Of a stretch of DNA of 64,000 nucleotides, positions 51,849 to 61,293 are shown piece after piece. The translations under genes and the position numbers were made by a program. The notes below the pieces were generated by a model. The model was given only the letters and a program-made list of their open reading frames with translations, was not told the origin of the DNA and ran no database searches. Source of the stretch: Mangrovivirga halotolerans (GTDB lineage: Bacteria; Bacteroidota; Bacteroidia; Cytophagales; Cyclobacteriaceae); contig NZ_JAPFQN010000004.1 in NCBI RefSeq assembly GCF_026241165.1, positions 62,001 through 126,000 of the forward strand. The letters are read 5' to 3'. Within the stretch, counting starts at the first letter, position 1. Each line of letters begins with the position of its first letter.

Positions 51849-53636
51849 TTATTCCAGTGCTTTTTTGTAAGCCTCATTATAGTATTTAGTCAATTCTTTC
51901 CAATCAAAAGATTCTGACAGATCTTCAGCTTTATTTCTCTGTATCATTCTAAATCTCCTCGAAGTCATGGTAAAATGAAGTAAGTACTGAGCGAGGTTCT
52001 CTACAGTTTTAGTTTCATTACCAGTTTTTCTTTTCAATACATTGACTCCCTTGTCTTCGTAATCTTTCATATTTTTTGAAACGTAATTTCCAAAACCCGA
52101 AAGATCTGAAGTGACAGCCGGTACCCCTCGTGCTATACATTCAAGAGGAGTATATCCCCAGGGCTCATAATAAGAAGGAAACACACCCAAATGACAACCT
52201 CTTACAAAATCTTCATAATCAATACCAAATAACGGATTGGTAGAATTGATAAATTCCGGATGATATACAACCTTCACCTTATCCAAAGGACTGTTAACAA
52301 ATTGATTATCCCTCAGATATTTAAGAATGTCATCATCAATGTCGTTTTTAAGATTGTGTGTGACAACTATAGGCCATTGATTGGTTTTCCAGGATTGAAG
52401 AATTCTTCTATATCTAAGTTTCCAATATTCTTCCACAAAGTTATTTAAATCAGGTAAGGTGAAATTCTCCTGATCAGCTGCTGCAGAATAAAACAACTTT
52501 CTACCTACCTGCTCCTCAATTTTTTCACAGGTTTTATTTATTTCTTCCATCACTGCACGAGTATGCAGTACGTCTGGGTTAATGGACCATGAAGGCCTTG
52601 GTGTAATGAAGAAGAAGACCACTGTTTTATCGACCTTTTCTTTTTTCATCAGTTCATTTAGTCGAACTAAGGCTTTCAGAGTGATGTCATATCCTTTATT
52701 CTTGAATTCAAATCTCCCCGAAGTGAAAAAATACAAGGTATTATCGAGGTCAAAACTATAGCAATGGAAGAAATGTCCCATTACGAAATTATGAATCTTT
52801 TCTTTAAACTCTTCATGCAGGTTTTGTACCTCATGGGTAGCGCTAAATCGTTTTATATTTAATCCATTTGGAGTAATCAGATCAGGTTCTTTTCCAAGTA
52901 AATATTTGCATTCCTCACCGGTCAATTCGCTTACAGTGGTGAAAATATCTGCATTTTTAGCACAGGCTCTTTCCATTTGAACAATAGGGAGGATCCAGTA
53001 TTTTTTTGCTTCCTGGTGCCAGTCGGTTGTTGGCAGGGATTTATAAAAATCTGGTTTGTTCATTGCCAGACTCCTTCCCAGTGCTGTCGCATGAGTAGTG
53101 AATACAGTTGAAATAGGGAGATTCATCTCTTTAACTCCCAATAATGGCACCCCTGCAAGCCATTCATGAACCTGGGCAATAGCCTTAGTATCTCCTTTTT
53201 TTTGTGATAGAACTGATAAAAAGGTCCTTACCTGATCACCCCACATCAAAATCTGGTCAAATAATTCATTATCCTCAGCAGAACTGATTCCAAAATTTTC
53301 GCTTAAACCTTTTTTTATTGTTTCCAGGCGATTGAAAGTTGCTTGTGGTTTAAGTAATATTATTTTAGGCCTTCCAGTGACCAGCCAGGTACCATATTGA
53401 ACATCGTATCCCATATTTCTCATATGTTCAACTGTTGCACCTATAGGCCCGCTTAAATCATCTGTGGGGTCAAATTCATATTGATACTGATCTTCAACTG
53501 CAGGACCAATCAGAAAATAATTATCTCCCCACACTTCTTTTGTTGCAGGAACTTTAGAACGGATTACTGTATAAATTCCCCCAACTTTGTGGCAAACTTC
53601 CCAGGCAATTTCAATCAGATAAGTTGATTCAGTCAT
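51849..53636 (-). CDS. Glycogen synthase, GT3 family (eukaryote-type)
   Basis: 595 residues, close to the length of fungal/animal-type enzymes rather than the 480-residue bacterial GlgA. The N-terminal nucleotide-sugar region (I-A-W-E-V-C-H-K-V-G-G-I-Y-T-V-I) and the C-terminal catalytic loop E-P-W-G-Y-T-P-L-E-C-I-A-R-G-V-P-A-V-T-S are the GT3 signatures. It polymerises UDP- or ADP-glucose into alpha-1,4-glucan. An 8-bp inverted repeat lies 14 bp before the start. It is encoded alone, without the usual glgB/glgC/glgP neighbours. Confidence 0.93.
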   Translation of the reverse strand: MTESTYLIEIAWEVCHKVGGIYTVIRSKVPATKEVWGDNYFLIGPAVEDQYQYEFDPTDDLSGPIGATVEHMRNMGYDVQYGTWLVTGRPKIILLKPQATFNRLETIKKGLSENFGISSAEDNELFDQILMWGDQVRTFLSVLSQKKGDTKAIAQVHEWLAGVPLLGVKEMNLPISTVFTTHATALGRSLAMNKPDFYKSLPTTDWHQEAKKYWILPIVQMERACAKNADIFTTVSELTGEECKYLLGKEPDLITPNGLNIKRFSATHEVQNLHEEFKEKIHNFVMGHFFHCYSFDLDNTLYFFTSGRFEFKNKGYDITLKALVRLNELMKKEKVDKTVVFFFITPRPSWSINPDVLHTRAVMEEINKTCEKIEEQVGRKLFYSAAADQENFTLPDLNNFVEEYWKLRYRRILQSWKTNQWPIVVTHNLKNDIDDDILKYLRDNQFVNSPLDKVKVVYHPEFINSTNPLFGIDYEDFVRGCHLGVFPSYYEPWGYTPLECIARGVPAVTSDLSGFGNYVSKNMKDYEDKGVNVLKRKTGNETKTVENLAQYLLHFTMTSRRFRMIQRNKAEDLSESFDWKELTKYYNEAYKKALE

Positions 53637-53649
53637 AACTTGATAGTGG

Positions 53650-53668
53650 TTTCCTAAAAGTTAGGAAA
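53650..53668. repeat. Compact inverted repeat upstream of glycogen synthase
   Basis: TTTCCTAA (53650-53657), AAG spacer, TTAGGAAA (53661-53668), 14 bp before the start at 53636. Operator candidate; no match to a known box. Confidence 0.45.
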
Positions 53669-53755
53669 TATTCCAGAAAATTGTATAAGTTATGTAACTA
53701 ATCATTGCATGAGTGGTTAACATTTCAATCCTTTAAATAAAACAATTGATTAAAT

Positions 53756-54265
53756 ATGAAAAATATAGTAGTGCCCTTCCTTTTATTACTATTATTTAGC
53801 TGCAATGAAAGTAGTAATGAAAATGATCCTTTAGAAACAGTTTCGGTTGATCTTGAAAAGTATACTGGAAGATGGTATGAGATTGCTTCTTTCCCTAACA
53901 CTTTTCAGGAAGGATGTAGTTGCACTTATGCTGAATACACTAAAAAGGAAGACTACATCCAGGTATATAATCATTGCCTTCAGGATGGTGAAGTAAGTGA
54001 TATTTCAGGTAAAGCATTTCCTGCTGGTGAAGGAAAACTGAAAGTTCAGTTTTTCTGGCCTTTTAAAGGGGATTATTATGTTATTGATATTGGTCAAAAT
54101 TATGAGTATGCTATGGTCGGTGCACCTTCGAGAGGATCGCTATGGATACTTAGCCGTACCAGAGATATGGATGATGAATTGTATGACAGGCTGTTAAAAT
54201 TGGCTGAAAGTAAAGGATTTGATACGTCTGATCTTCAAAAAACACCACAGGAAGATTGTGGTTAG
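53756..54265 (+). CDS. Lipocalin-family lipoprotein (Blc-like)
   Basis: 169 residues. The lipobox is L-L-F-S-C (Cys at about residue 16). The lipocalin motif is G-R-W-Y-E-I-A-S-F-P (residues about 38-47), with the later T-R/S-R-T-R-D structural motif. The outer-membrane Blc group binds lysophospholipids or fatty acids. It is transcribed divergently from glycogen synthase and ends at a strong terminator. Confidence 0.92.
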   Translation: MKNIVVPFLLLLLFSCNESSNENDPLETVSVDLEKYTGRWYEIASFPNTFQEGCSCTYAEYTKKEDYIQVYNHCLQDGEVSDISGKAFPAGEGKLKVQFFWPFKGDYYVIDIGQNYEYAMVGAPSRGSLWILSRTRDMDDELYDRLLKLAESKGFDTSDLQKTPQEDCG

Positions 54266-54295
54266 CTCTTTAATGTTTTTGGATAAATAGAAAAT

Positions 54296-54325
54296 AAAAA
54301 GGCTAACAGAATATTTCTGTTAGCC
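54296..54325. terminator. Bidirectional terminator between lipocalin and hydrolase genes
   Basis: GGCTAACAGAA / TTCTGTTAGCC (54301-54311 with 54315-54325), 3-nt loop, A-run on one side and C/T-rich on the other. Confidence 0.9.
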
Positions 54326-54425
54326 CCCCTTTTAGAAGTGCATTTGCTACACTTCTATAAACTACCTGGTAAAGTCTTTCCTGAATTCAGTTTTTTACAA
54401 AAAAGAATGGAATGTAACTACACCA

Positions 54426-55757
54426 CTATAGACCTCCCAGCCAGTTTTTAAATTCTTCAGAACTATACATTCCTTGTCCATCATGACCGATTCCTTCAAC
54501 TATTATCTCAGAATGAGCATTTGAATTGGGATAGAAGTTATTCAGGTATCTGAGAATATTTTTACCTCGGTTAAATCGGGTGCTTCCTAATACAATTGCC
54601 TGGCAATCATCAGTATTCAAAGTAGGGTCTGCCTGATCTCCGTTGCCCAACAGGTAAATTACATTTCTTGTCCTCCATTGCAGATCAAACGACTCCTTAG
54701 ATACACCTGATAAATATGCCGGTGTTGCCGAATAGCCATATGGCCAGAAATCTATTCCTGTACAATTTTCTACTGTGTAAAAAGAACTTGTAGATTCATT
54801 ATACCTTCTCGCATCCGGATAATAAAAAAACTGACTATTGGCCACCATATAAGTAATTACAGGGTCTTCTACTTTGCTCGATGAAGAATATAAGTGCGTG
54901 AACAATCCTCCTGAACTATGACCAGTTACTACAATTTCGGTAAGGTTAGGAAAGTTGCTGTTATTTAACAGTTCTCCAACCATTTTATCGATTACTGTAA
55001 ATGAACTTATAGATGTCGAATTACTACTATTGCCTCCCGATCTCCATCCTGATCCTGACCAGTAATTAAAGCCATTGCTTTGAGGAGTCTCCTCAAATGA
55101 AGGAGAGATGAGTAAAGTGTTTTCATGCATATTTAACTCACTCAGAGTGTTACTTAAGTAGTTAAAATAATCATCACCATTCCTGTTGATCCCGTGGATG
55201 ACTATGATAGCTTTTGTGATATTTTCACTAATACCAAGTTCAGTTTGCAGGGGATAGTTAGCATAATAATTAAAATAAGATTCAGTGTTGTCATCGGCAA
55301 TAATTGTAAACGTGTTCTCGCAATTCCCCCCTGATAAACAAGGATCATTGATTAGATCATTTTCAGCGGTGGTGAAACTAAGATTGAGTCCACCAGATAA
55401 GACACCTCCATTTGAACCTATTATTGCGCTATTTAGGATTAAATCGTAAGTAGTATTGTACTCAGCTCCAAGTTGAACGGTTATCCTGGTACTGGCATTT
55501 TGAAGAGATAAAGAATAATCTGCTTCTTGCGTTCCTGAAGAAATCGAAAAGTTATTTCTGAAAGCGTTCAGATCAATTGCAGAAGAAAATGTCAGAACTA
55601 TTTCCGCAGTTGGAGATACCCCGGTCATACCATTTTGCAAGCTTGATCCATTGATCGTTGAAGATATTAAATTTATTTCCGGAGCCTGGTTTTCATCTTC
55701 AGAACATCCACCCGGAATGATTAAAATTAGAAATGAAAGTAAGTATAAATATCTCAT
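54426..55757 (-). CDS. Lipoprotein: Ig-like (SbsA-type) domain plus alpha/beta hydrolase
   Basis: 443 residues. The lipobox is I-P-G-G-C (Cys about 18). Residues about 25-130 are an Ig-like domain ending in F-T-T-A-E, and residues about 150-443 an alpha/beta hydrolase with I-V-I-H-G-I-N-R-N-G (oxyanion), G-H-S-S-G-G (nucleophile Ser) and G-H-D-G-Q-G (His). The architecture resembles feruloyl esterases and poly(3-hydroxyalkanoate) depolymerases. It is the last gene of the Sus-like operon (61 bp after the upstream gene). Surface or periplasmic ester hydrolase, substrate unknown. Confidence 0.85.
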   Translation of the reverse strand: MRYLYLLSFLILIIPGGCSEDENQAPEINLISSTINGSSLQNGMTGVSPTAEIVLTFSSAIDLNAFRNNFSISSGTQEADYSLSLQNASTRITVQLGAEYNTTYDLILNSAIIGSNGGVLSGGLNLSFTTAENDLINDPCLSGGNCENTFTIIADDNTESYFNYYANYPLQTELGISENITKAIIVIHGINRNGDDYFNYLSNTLSELNMHENTLLISPSFEETPQSNGFNYWSGSGWRSGGNSSNSTSISSFTVIDKMVGELLNNSNFPNLTEIVVTGHSSGGLFTHLYSSSSKVEDPVITYMVANSQFFYYPDARRYNESTSSFYTVENCTGIDFWPYGYSATPAYLSGVSKESFDLQWRTRNVIYLLGNGDQADPTLNTDDCQAIVLGSTRFNRGKNILRYLNNFYPNSNAHSEIIVEGIGHDGQGMYSSEEFKNWLGGL

Positions 55758-55818
55758 TAAGAATGATTAAAATTTGGCCGGTGAGTATTTCCCACCAGCC
55801 AAATTAATTTGATTTATA

Positions 55819-57588
55819 TTATTGACAGAAAGCATACGGGCAATCAGATGTTGCGTTTGACGTAGCACCTGCTGCACAATCCAGCGTATTATATTGCCAT
55901 ACGCCGCCTACCTGATATGACCAGGTACCTGAATATTCCCAGGCTTCTCCTGTTCCATCGACATTGGCATCACCATAGGTTTCTATTACTACACCATTTT
56001 CATATAGTTCAACTCCATCATCACCATTTTGGTTCATGGCATCAGATTGAACAACCAATGCATATCTGTTAATGCAATCACCAAAGTAGCTACCGATTGT
56101 CGCAGGCTCTCTTGCAATTAGTATATGATCACCTTCAGAAGCAGGCTCAGCAGGAAGGGTAAACTCTATTCCGTCTGTTCCACCTCCATTATTTGTAACT
56201 CCAACTCCATAAATACTCAAATCAGGAACATCTCTGTTGACCACTAAGTGAACTGCTTTACCACCATTTGTGCCAGATCCATCCCATAGTAAGGCCATAA
56301 CACCTTTTAATGCAACCGGAGTGTCACATAGTGGATAAGTACAAACAGCATCGGCCATGGAAGTAGAGCCTACTGTACAATCAACGCCTCCTGTGATCCA
56401 TTCAGATCCCAGCTTATAAGCCCATGAGCCGCTGTATTCCCAATCCATACCTGTACCATCAACATTGGCATCACCATACGTTTCTACTACCACGCTATCC
56501 TGGAATAATTCGATCGCATCATCTCCATTTTGAGTTGGTAATCCATCTTCGATCACTACTTCAAATCTGTTGAAACACTCTGTTCCGTAATAAGATTCTA
56601 AGGCTGCCGCTTCTCTTGTTATCAGGATATCATCTCCGGCATTAACTGAAATAGCAGGAAATGTGTATTCAATGCCATCAGTGCCGCCACCATTATTTGC
56701 TACACCCAGAGCATATTCGCTTAAATCAGCGATATCTTCAGTAGCTCTTAAGTGAATTGATTTACCACTGTTACCATCAGTTTCCCCGGTCCAGCGAATA
56801 GCAGTAACTCCTTTTAACTCCAATGAAGGTAATTTGTCAAAAATGGATAATTCGAAGTTATTGTTTATCTGTAGGTTTTGAATGTTGGTAGCACCAATTA
56901 TTAAAGTTTCTTCTCCTTCAGCAACTCCATCATTTATAGTAGAAACTGTAAATGATTTTGATGTTTCTCCTGGTGCAAATGTAAACGTTACAGGATCAGC
57001 CGTAAAATCTGCATCTAACTCTGATGTTCCGGTGAATTCAAGATCAAAAGAAGCCTCTACCGGAATGTCCTTGTTAAGCGTGATGTTTACAACAGCCTCC
57101 TGACCTTCTTCTAAGAAGTCAACATCAGATGAAAAACTGATTACCGGAGCAACAAATTCTCTGGTGGTAAATTCAAATGTAAAATCATCTGTCATCGGAT
57201 TTCCTTCCTGACTGTAATCTCCCTGAGGAAGAGTAATCACATAATCAGTATTATAATCCAATAGAGGAAAATTTAGTGTTACAAATGAATTTGTTTCATC
57301 GTAAGTAACTGTCTTAGTTGGATCTCCGCTAATAGAAAGAGCAGATTCAAATTCTGTCGGTATTACCGGATGTGAAAAGATCAGTTGGATTTCAGCTTCA
57401 TTAGGCTCAATAGCTGTAGAACCTGAAACAGCATTTTCGCCGTTTGCTTTAACCAATATAACCCGGAGGTTATCAGATATTGCTTCTGTTTCGTCCTCAC
57501 AAGCTATTGTGAGTATGAGGCAGGCACCAAGGAGTAATAATGACCGGCCTGCCATTGATTTGAGATATTTTATGTTAAATATTTTCAT
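55819..57588 (-). CDS. Lipoprotein with Ig-like, Calx-beta and two lamin-tail-like repeats
   Basis: 589 residues. The lipobox is L-T-I-A-C. Residues about 35-145 are an Ig-like domain, and about 150-255 a Calx-beta domain (E-E-G-Q-E-A-V-V-N-I-T-L). Two repeats of about 165 residues begin L-K-G-V (about 256 and 425), each with N-N-G-G-G-T-D-G-I-E, N-G-D-D and E-T-Y-G-D-A-N-V-D-G-T-G and conserved Cys pairs, a lamin-tail-like (LTD) pattern. No enzyme motif is seen; it probably binds a surface substrate for the Sus-like system (11 bp from the permease gene). The repeats are close enough to suggest recent duplication. Confidence 0.82.
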   Translation of the reverse strand: MKIFNIKYLKSMAGRSLLLLGACLILTIACEDETEAISDNLRVILVKANGENAVSGSTAIEPNEAEIQLIFSHPVIPTEFESALSISGDPTKTVTYDETNSFVTLNFPLLDYNTDYVITLPQGDYSQEGNPMTDDFTFEFTTREFVAPVISFSSDVDFLEEGQEAVVNITLNKDIPVEASFDLEFTGTSELDADFTADPVTFTFAPGETSKSFTVSTINDGVAEGEETLIIGATNIQNLQINNNFELSIFDKLPSLELKGVTAIRWTGETDGNSGKSIHLRATEDIADLSEYALGVANNGGGTDGIEYTFPAISVNAGDDILITREAAALESYYGTECFNRFEVVIEDGLPTQNGDDAIELFQDSVVVETYGDANVDGTGMDWEYSGSWAYKLGSEWITGGVDCTVGSTSMADAVCTYPLCDTPVALKGVMALLWDGSGTNGGKAVHLVVNRDVPDLSIYGVGVTNNGGGTDGIEFTLPAEPASEGDHILIAREPATIGSYFGDCINRYALVVQSDAMNQNGDDGVELYENGVVIETYGDANVDGTGEAWEYSGTWSYQVGGVWQYNTLDCAAGATSNATSDCPYAFCQ

Positions 57589-57599
57589 GGTTTATTTGT

Positions 57600-59075
57600 T
57601 TATTTGACTTGAGCATTAAACATTTCCGGAAACTGTGAAGGAACAAAATCCCATATTACCGGAAGAGCAAAATAAGTTACTATCGTTATCAGTAGAATTG
57701 AGATGATATTCATCGCAATTCCAGTTTTGACCATATCCCTGATACTCAGTAGATTTGAGCCGAAAACCACCGCGTTGGGTGGAGTAGCCACCGGTAACAT
57801 GAAAGCGCATGAAGCGGCTACAGTAGCCGATACCATAATCATGTAGGGGTGGAGGTCAAATGCCGCTGCAATAGGAGCAAGGATTGGTAAAAGCATCGCT
57901 ATCGTTGCCAGGTTACTGGTGATCTCGGTTAAGAAATTAACCATCGCTACCAGAACAAGGATCAATAAGATTAACGAAAGACCCTGCATGTAGTTTAACC
58001 TGCTGGCAATATACTCTGCAAGACCTGTATCTGTAAATCCTTTGGCTAGTGCTATTCCACCACCGAATAAGATGATGATTCCCCATGGAATTTCTCTGGC
58101 ATCTTTCCAGTTGATGATCGGTTTTCCCTTTTTAGAGGAAGGAATTACAAATAGCGCAAGTCCACCGATCATTGCGATGATTGTGTCATCAACTGCAGGA
58201 ATTACTTTCTCAATAAAAGATCGCGATATCCAGGCTACAGCTGTAAAAATGAATACAACCAGCACTGCTTTTTCTTCATAAGACATCTTACCCAGGTCTT
58301 CACGGAGCTTTTTCAACTGATCCATACCACCTGGAAATTCTTCTTTCGAAAAATCAAAGGCATATCTCACCAGGTATCTCCAGCAAATGATAAATAAAAC
58401 GATCGATAATGGCAATCCAAAAGACAACCACTGAACGAAAGTAATTTTAACATTATACACCTGCTCGAGTATTCCCGCTAAAACAAGGTTTGGCGGCGTA
58501 CCGATCAGCGTGGCAAACCCACCGATACTAGCGCTGTACGCTATTGCAATCATTAGAGCTTTGCCAAAGTAACTTTTACCTTTTTTGCCATCTTTAAAAG
58601 TCACCTGTGATATGATCGCCATTCCTATTGGTAACATCATCACTGATGTCGCGGTATTTGATATCCACATCGATAAGAATGCTGTTGCGATCATAAATCC
58701 AAGGATTATACGCTTCAGGTCTGCGCCGATCACATAAATTATATTCAATGCGATTCGTTTGTGCAGATTCCATTTTTCTATTGCTATCGCGATCATAAAT
58801 CCACCCATATAAAGAAAGATGTATTTATGCCCATAAGCAGATGATACCTCTCCAATCTCAATCACGTTGAGAAGCGGGAAAAGTACGATTGGTAATAGTG
58901 CCGTTGCTGCAATTGGTAACGCCTCTGAGATCCACCATACTGCCATCCATATTGTAATGGTCAGTACATTAAATGCCTCAGCGTTCATTGATTGCGGCCG
59001 GCCGATCAGCTGGAGAATCAAAAAAAGCAGTGGACCAGCAATGATAAATACATTCCGTCTACTTACTGGATTCAT
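57600..59075 (-). CDS. DASS-family (SLC13-type) sodium/organic-anion symporter
   Basis: 491 residues with 11-13 transmembrane helices. Family motifs: S-N-T-A-T-S-V-M-M-L-P (about residue 150), G-T-P-P-N-L (Na+/carboxylate binding, about 205) and a C-terminal S-N-T/A-T-P-P-N-A-V repeat (S-N-L... and A-T-P-P-N-A-V, about 440). Members import C4-dicarboxylates, sulfate or phosphate with Na+. It overlaps the SGNH hydrolase gene by 17 bp and sits in the Sus-like operon. Substrate cannot be chosen from the sequence alone. Confidence 0.93.
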   Translation of the reverse strand: MNPVSRRNVFIIAGPLLFLILQLIGRPQSMNAEAFNVLTITIWMAVWWISEALPIAATALLPIVLFPLLNVIEIGEVSSAYGHKYIFLYMGGFMIAIAIEKWNLHKRIALNIIYVIGADLKRIILGFMIATAFLSMWISNTATSVMMLPIGMAIISQVTFKDGKKGKSYFGKALMIAIAYSASIGGFATLIGTPPNLVLAGILEQVYNVKITFVQWLSFGLPLSIVLFIICWRYLVRYAFDFSKEEFPGGMDQLKKLREDLGKMSYEEKAVLVVFIFTAVAWISRSFIEKVIPAVDDTIIAMIGGLALFVIPSSKKGKPIINWKDAREIPWGIIILFGGGIALAKGFTDTGLAEYIASRLNYMQGLSLILLILVLVAMVNFLTEITSNLATIAMLLPILAPIAAAFDLHPYMIMVSATVAASCAFMLPVATPPNAVVFGSNLLSIRDMVKTGIAMNIISILLITIVTYFALPVIWDFVPSQFPEMFNAQVK

Positions 59076-59841
59076 ATTCCCCCTTTCCTGACTTAGCGAT
59101 CTCCATTACTATAGCTTGTAAGTAATCAGCTTGTAGTTGTGGCTGGATCATTAAATACAATTTCTGTCCGTTACGGTCTGATGTTTTGATTCGCTTAGGA
59201 ATATCATCTACCGGAAGACCTGTTAACTGATTAAAAAACATACAGGCAGTCAGGTAAGTACCCGTAGGAGAAGGATGAGTACCATCCGGATCGAATAAAT
59301 CGATATCCGGATTGTTTTGCCTGGCCATTTGCCACGCCTCTCCAACCGGAACGAGTTTAGTGCCGGTCTCCTCAGCCAATTTTTTATATGCTTTTTGAAT
59401 CGTATCAAACATCATTGGATTTGCTTCACGTGCCCAGGTCATATATAAATAGGGTTCTGCACCCTGTTCCCTGGCCAGTTCTATGAATTTTTTTCCATAT
59501 TCCATAAAGCTTTCCGGGTTATTAATCGAGCTCATACTATGATTCTGAAACACGATAATATCCCATTGCTGACTTTTGATGATTGAAATCGTTTCGAGGT
59601 CTTTCTCTCCCTTCCAGTGCTGTTCCAATGAGGTGCCGCCCTCAGTAGATTGACGCGCAATCATCGGAAAATCCTGGGTTTTTGCCATTTCCTCAACTAC
59701 CTGCGGAAGGTTCCAGAAATAAGTATAACTGTTACCAACAAATAATACTTTTAGCGTATCATTCTGTGCAGAAAGTGGTGATGAGACTAATAGCAAGAAG
59801 ACCCATAACACTATATATCTATTCTTCATTCTCGATTTCAT
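59059..59841 (-). CDS. Secreted SGNH/GDSL hydrolase (DUF4886-like)
   Basis: 260 residues; Met at 59841 or 59829. A signal peptide ends near Leu-Ser-Ala-Gln. SGNH blocks: V-G-N-S-Y-T (block I Ser), the N-rich F-Q-N-H-S-M-S (Asn/His) and D-G-T-H-P-S-P-T-G (block V Asp/His). Acts as an esterase or deacetylase outside the cytoplasm. It lies between SusD and the DASS permease in the operon (13 bp after SusD), which suggests that its product feeds uptake. Confidence 0.85.
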   Translation of the reverse strand: MKSRMKNRYIVLWVFLLLVSSPLSAQNDTLKVLFVGNSYTYFWNLPQVVEEMAKTQDFPMIARQSTEGGTSLEQHWKGEKDLETISIIKSQQWDIIVFQNHSMSSINNPESFMEYGKKFIELAREQGAEPYLYMTWAREANPMMFDTIQKAYKKLAEETGTKLVPVGEAWQMARQNNPDIDLFDPDGTHPSPTGTYLTACMFFNQLTGLPVDDIPKRIKTSDRNGQKLYLMIQPQLQADYLQAIVMEIAKSGKGEYESSK

Positions 59842-59854
59842 CTAGCAATTTTTA

Positions 59855-61282
59855 TTATTGATTAACAGGAGTAGGATCAAAAAGACCTGGAATCGGATCC
59901 GGAGTACTACTGTTTCTGTCAATTTCAGATTGAGGATAAATAAATCGTTGTGGTAGTTCATTTCCTGTGTTAGGTTGAACTGGTACTCTTACAATAGATT
60001 CATTGATTGTTCTTCTCATATCGTTAAACCCTTCAATCTGTCCAAACAAGGTGATATATCGTTCTTCAAGGATTTCTCTTAAGAGCGCATCATCCTGAGA
60101 AATACCATCCGGGTTTTCAATGCCTCCGCTTTGAAAGTCAGCTTCTACGTAAGCTTCATAAGTTACGTCTGCAGGGTCCAGGTTCATATAGCCTCCACCA
60201 TTCATGAATGCTCTATACTCATTTAATGCGGTAAGACCCTGGTCAAACGTACCAGTTCTAAGAGTAGCTTCAGCAATGGTCAATAAATTCTCCTCATAGG
60301 TTATTATCGGAGCATCAGCATCCCTGGCTGCCCAACTACCAGATTCATCATTGGGTTGAAAACCAATATCATTATTTTGAAAATAGTAATTGTATCTTCC
60401 TGTTTCATCAGTTTTAGCATTCCCACGATACATCATCGGATTAGGGTTTTCAGTATCATCCGGATTCACCAGGCTGATCATAAAGTCAGATACTACCAGG
60501 TCTGCACCCCGGCTTTCATTAAAGAATAATTGCCAGGTCAGGTTTGAATTATCGATGGCACTACCTGCATGTGGAGCCATTAATGATGATTCAAGACTTG
60601 AAATACCTAGTTGAGCTGCTGCAAGCGCATTTGCATATTCTTTAGTGTGCATATAATATCTTGCCTTCAAAGAATAAGCTACTTCAATCCATTTTGTGGC
60701 ATTACCATTAAAATAGATTTCAGATCCGGAAGGAGGTACTCCAGTACCTGCAGATAAATTATTTATTGCTTCATCAAGCAGGGTTTGAAGTTTATCATAA
60801 ACTATTGTTTGATCTTCGTATACCGGATTTTCAAATTGTAATTCACCGGCTTCATCAAAGGGGATGTCACCATAAAGAGAGGCACTTGTTCCCAATGCCA
60901 TCGCTTCCAATAGTTGGGTAATTCCAATAGCTACGCCTTGTACTCCTTCTTCTTCAGCTTGAGTACGGGCTACTTTTGCATTTCTTAAAGTATTGACAAA
61001 TGCATCATCCCATAGGGCGTCAAAAGCATCTGCTGTAACCTGGTAATTTGTCACCCCTTCATATTGGCGGTCAATACCAGTATAATACCCATTGAGGATG
61101 CCTGCTCTTCTGGCTGTTTCCCCGGTTTGCAGAACAATATTCCCAACTTCTGATCCTGTTAGAATATTTTCATAAGGTGCTGAAGTAGGGTTATTAGGGT
61201 TAACATTCAATTCTGGCTTTACAATATCATCACAAGAAAATATTGCAAGCGTACTAAGTATGTATATATATTTCTTAAACAT
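59855..61282 (-). CDS. SusD/RagB-family nutrient-binding lipoprotein
   Basis: 475 residues. The lipobox is L-A-I-F-S-C (Cys about 17). The SusD-like_2 form has the N-terminal D-x-N-N-P-T-x-A-P-Y start and TPR-like helices. It caps a SusC channel at the outer membrane and captures ligand. It lies 11 bp after the SusC gene and 13 bp before the SGNH hydrolase gene. The ligand is not evident. Confidence 0.92.
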   Translation of the reverse strand: MFKKYIYILSTLAIFSCDDIVKPELNVNPNNPTSAPYENILTGSEVGNIVLQTGETARRAGILNGYYTGIDRQYEGVTNYQVTADAFDALWDDAFVNTLRNAKVARTQAEEEGVQGVAIGITQLLEAMALGTSASLYGDIPFDEAGELQFENPVYEDQTIVYDKLQTLLDEAINNLSAGTGVPPSGSEIYFNGNATKWIEVAYSLKARYYMHTKEYANALAAAQLGISSLESSLMAPHAGSAIDNSNLTWQLFFNESRGADLVVSDFMISLVNPDDTENPNPMMYRGNAKTDETGRYNYYFQNNDIGFQPNDESGSWAARDADAPIITYEENLLTIAEATLRTGTFDQGLTALNEYRAFMNGGGYMNLDPADVTYEAYVEADFQSGGIENPDGISQDDALLREILEERYITLFGQIEGFNDMRRTINESIVRVPVQPNTGNELPQRFIYPQSEIDRNSSTPDPIPGLFDPTPVNQ

Positions 61283-61293
61283 GATCTTGCTGA

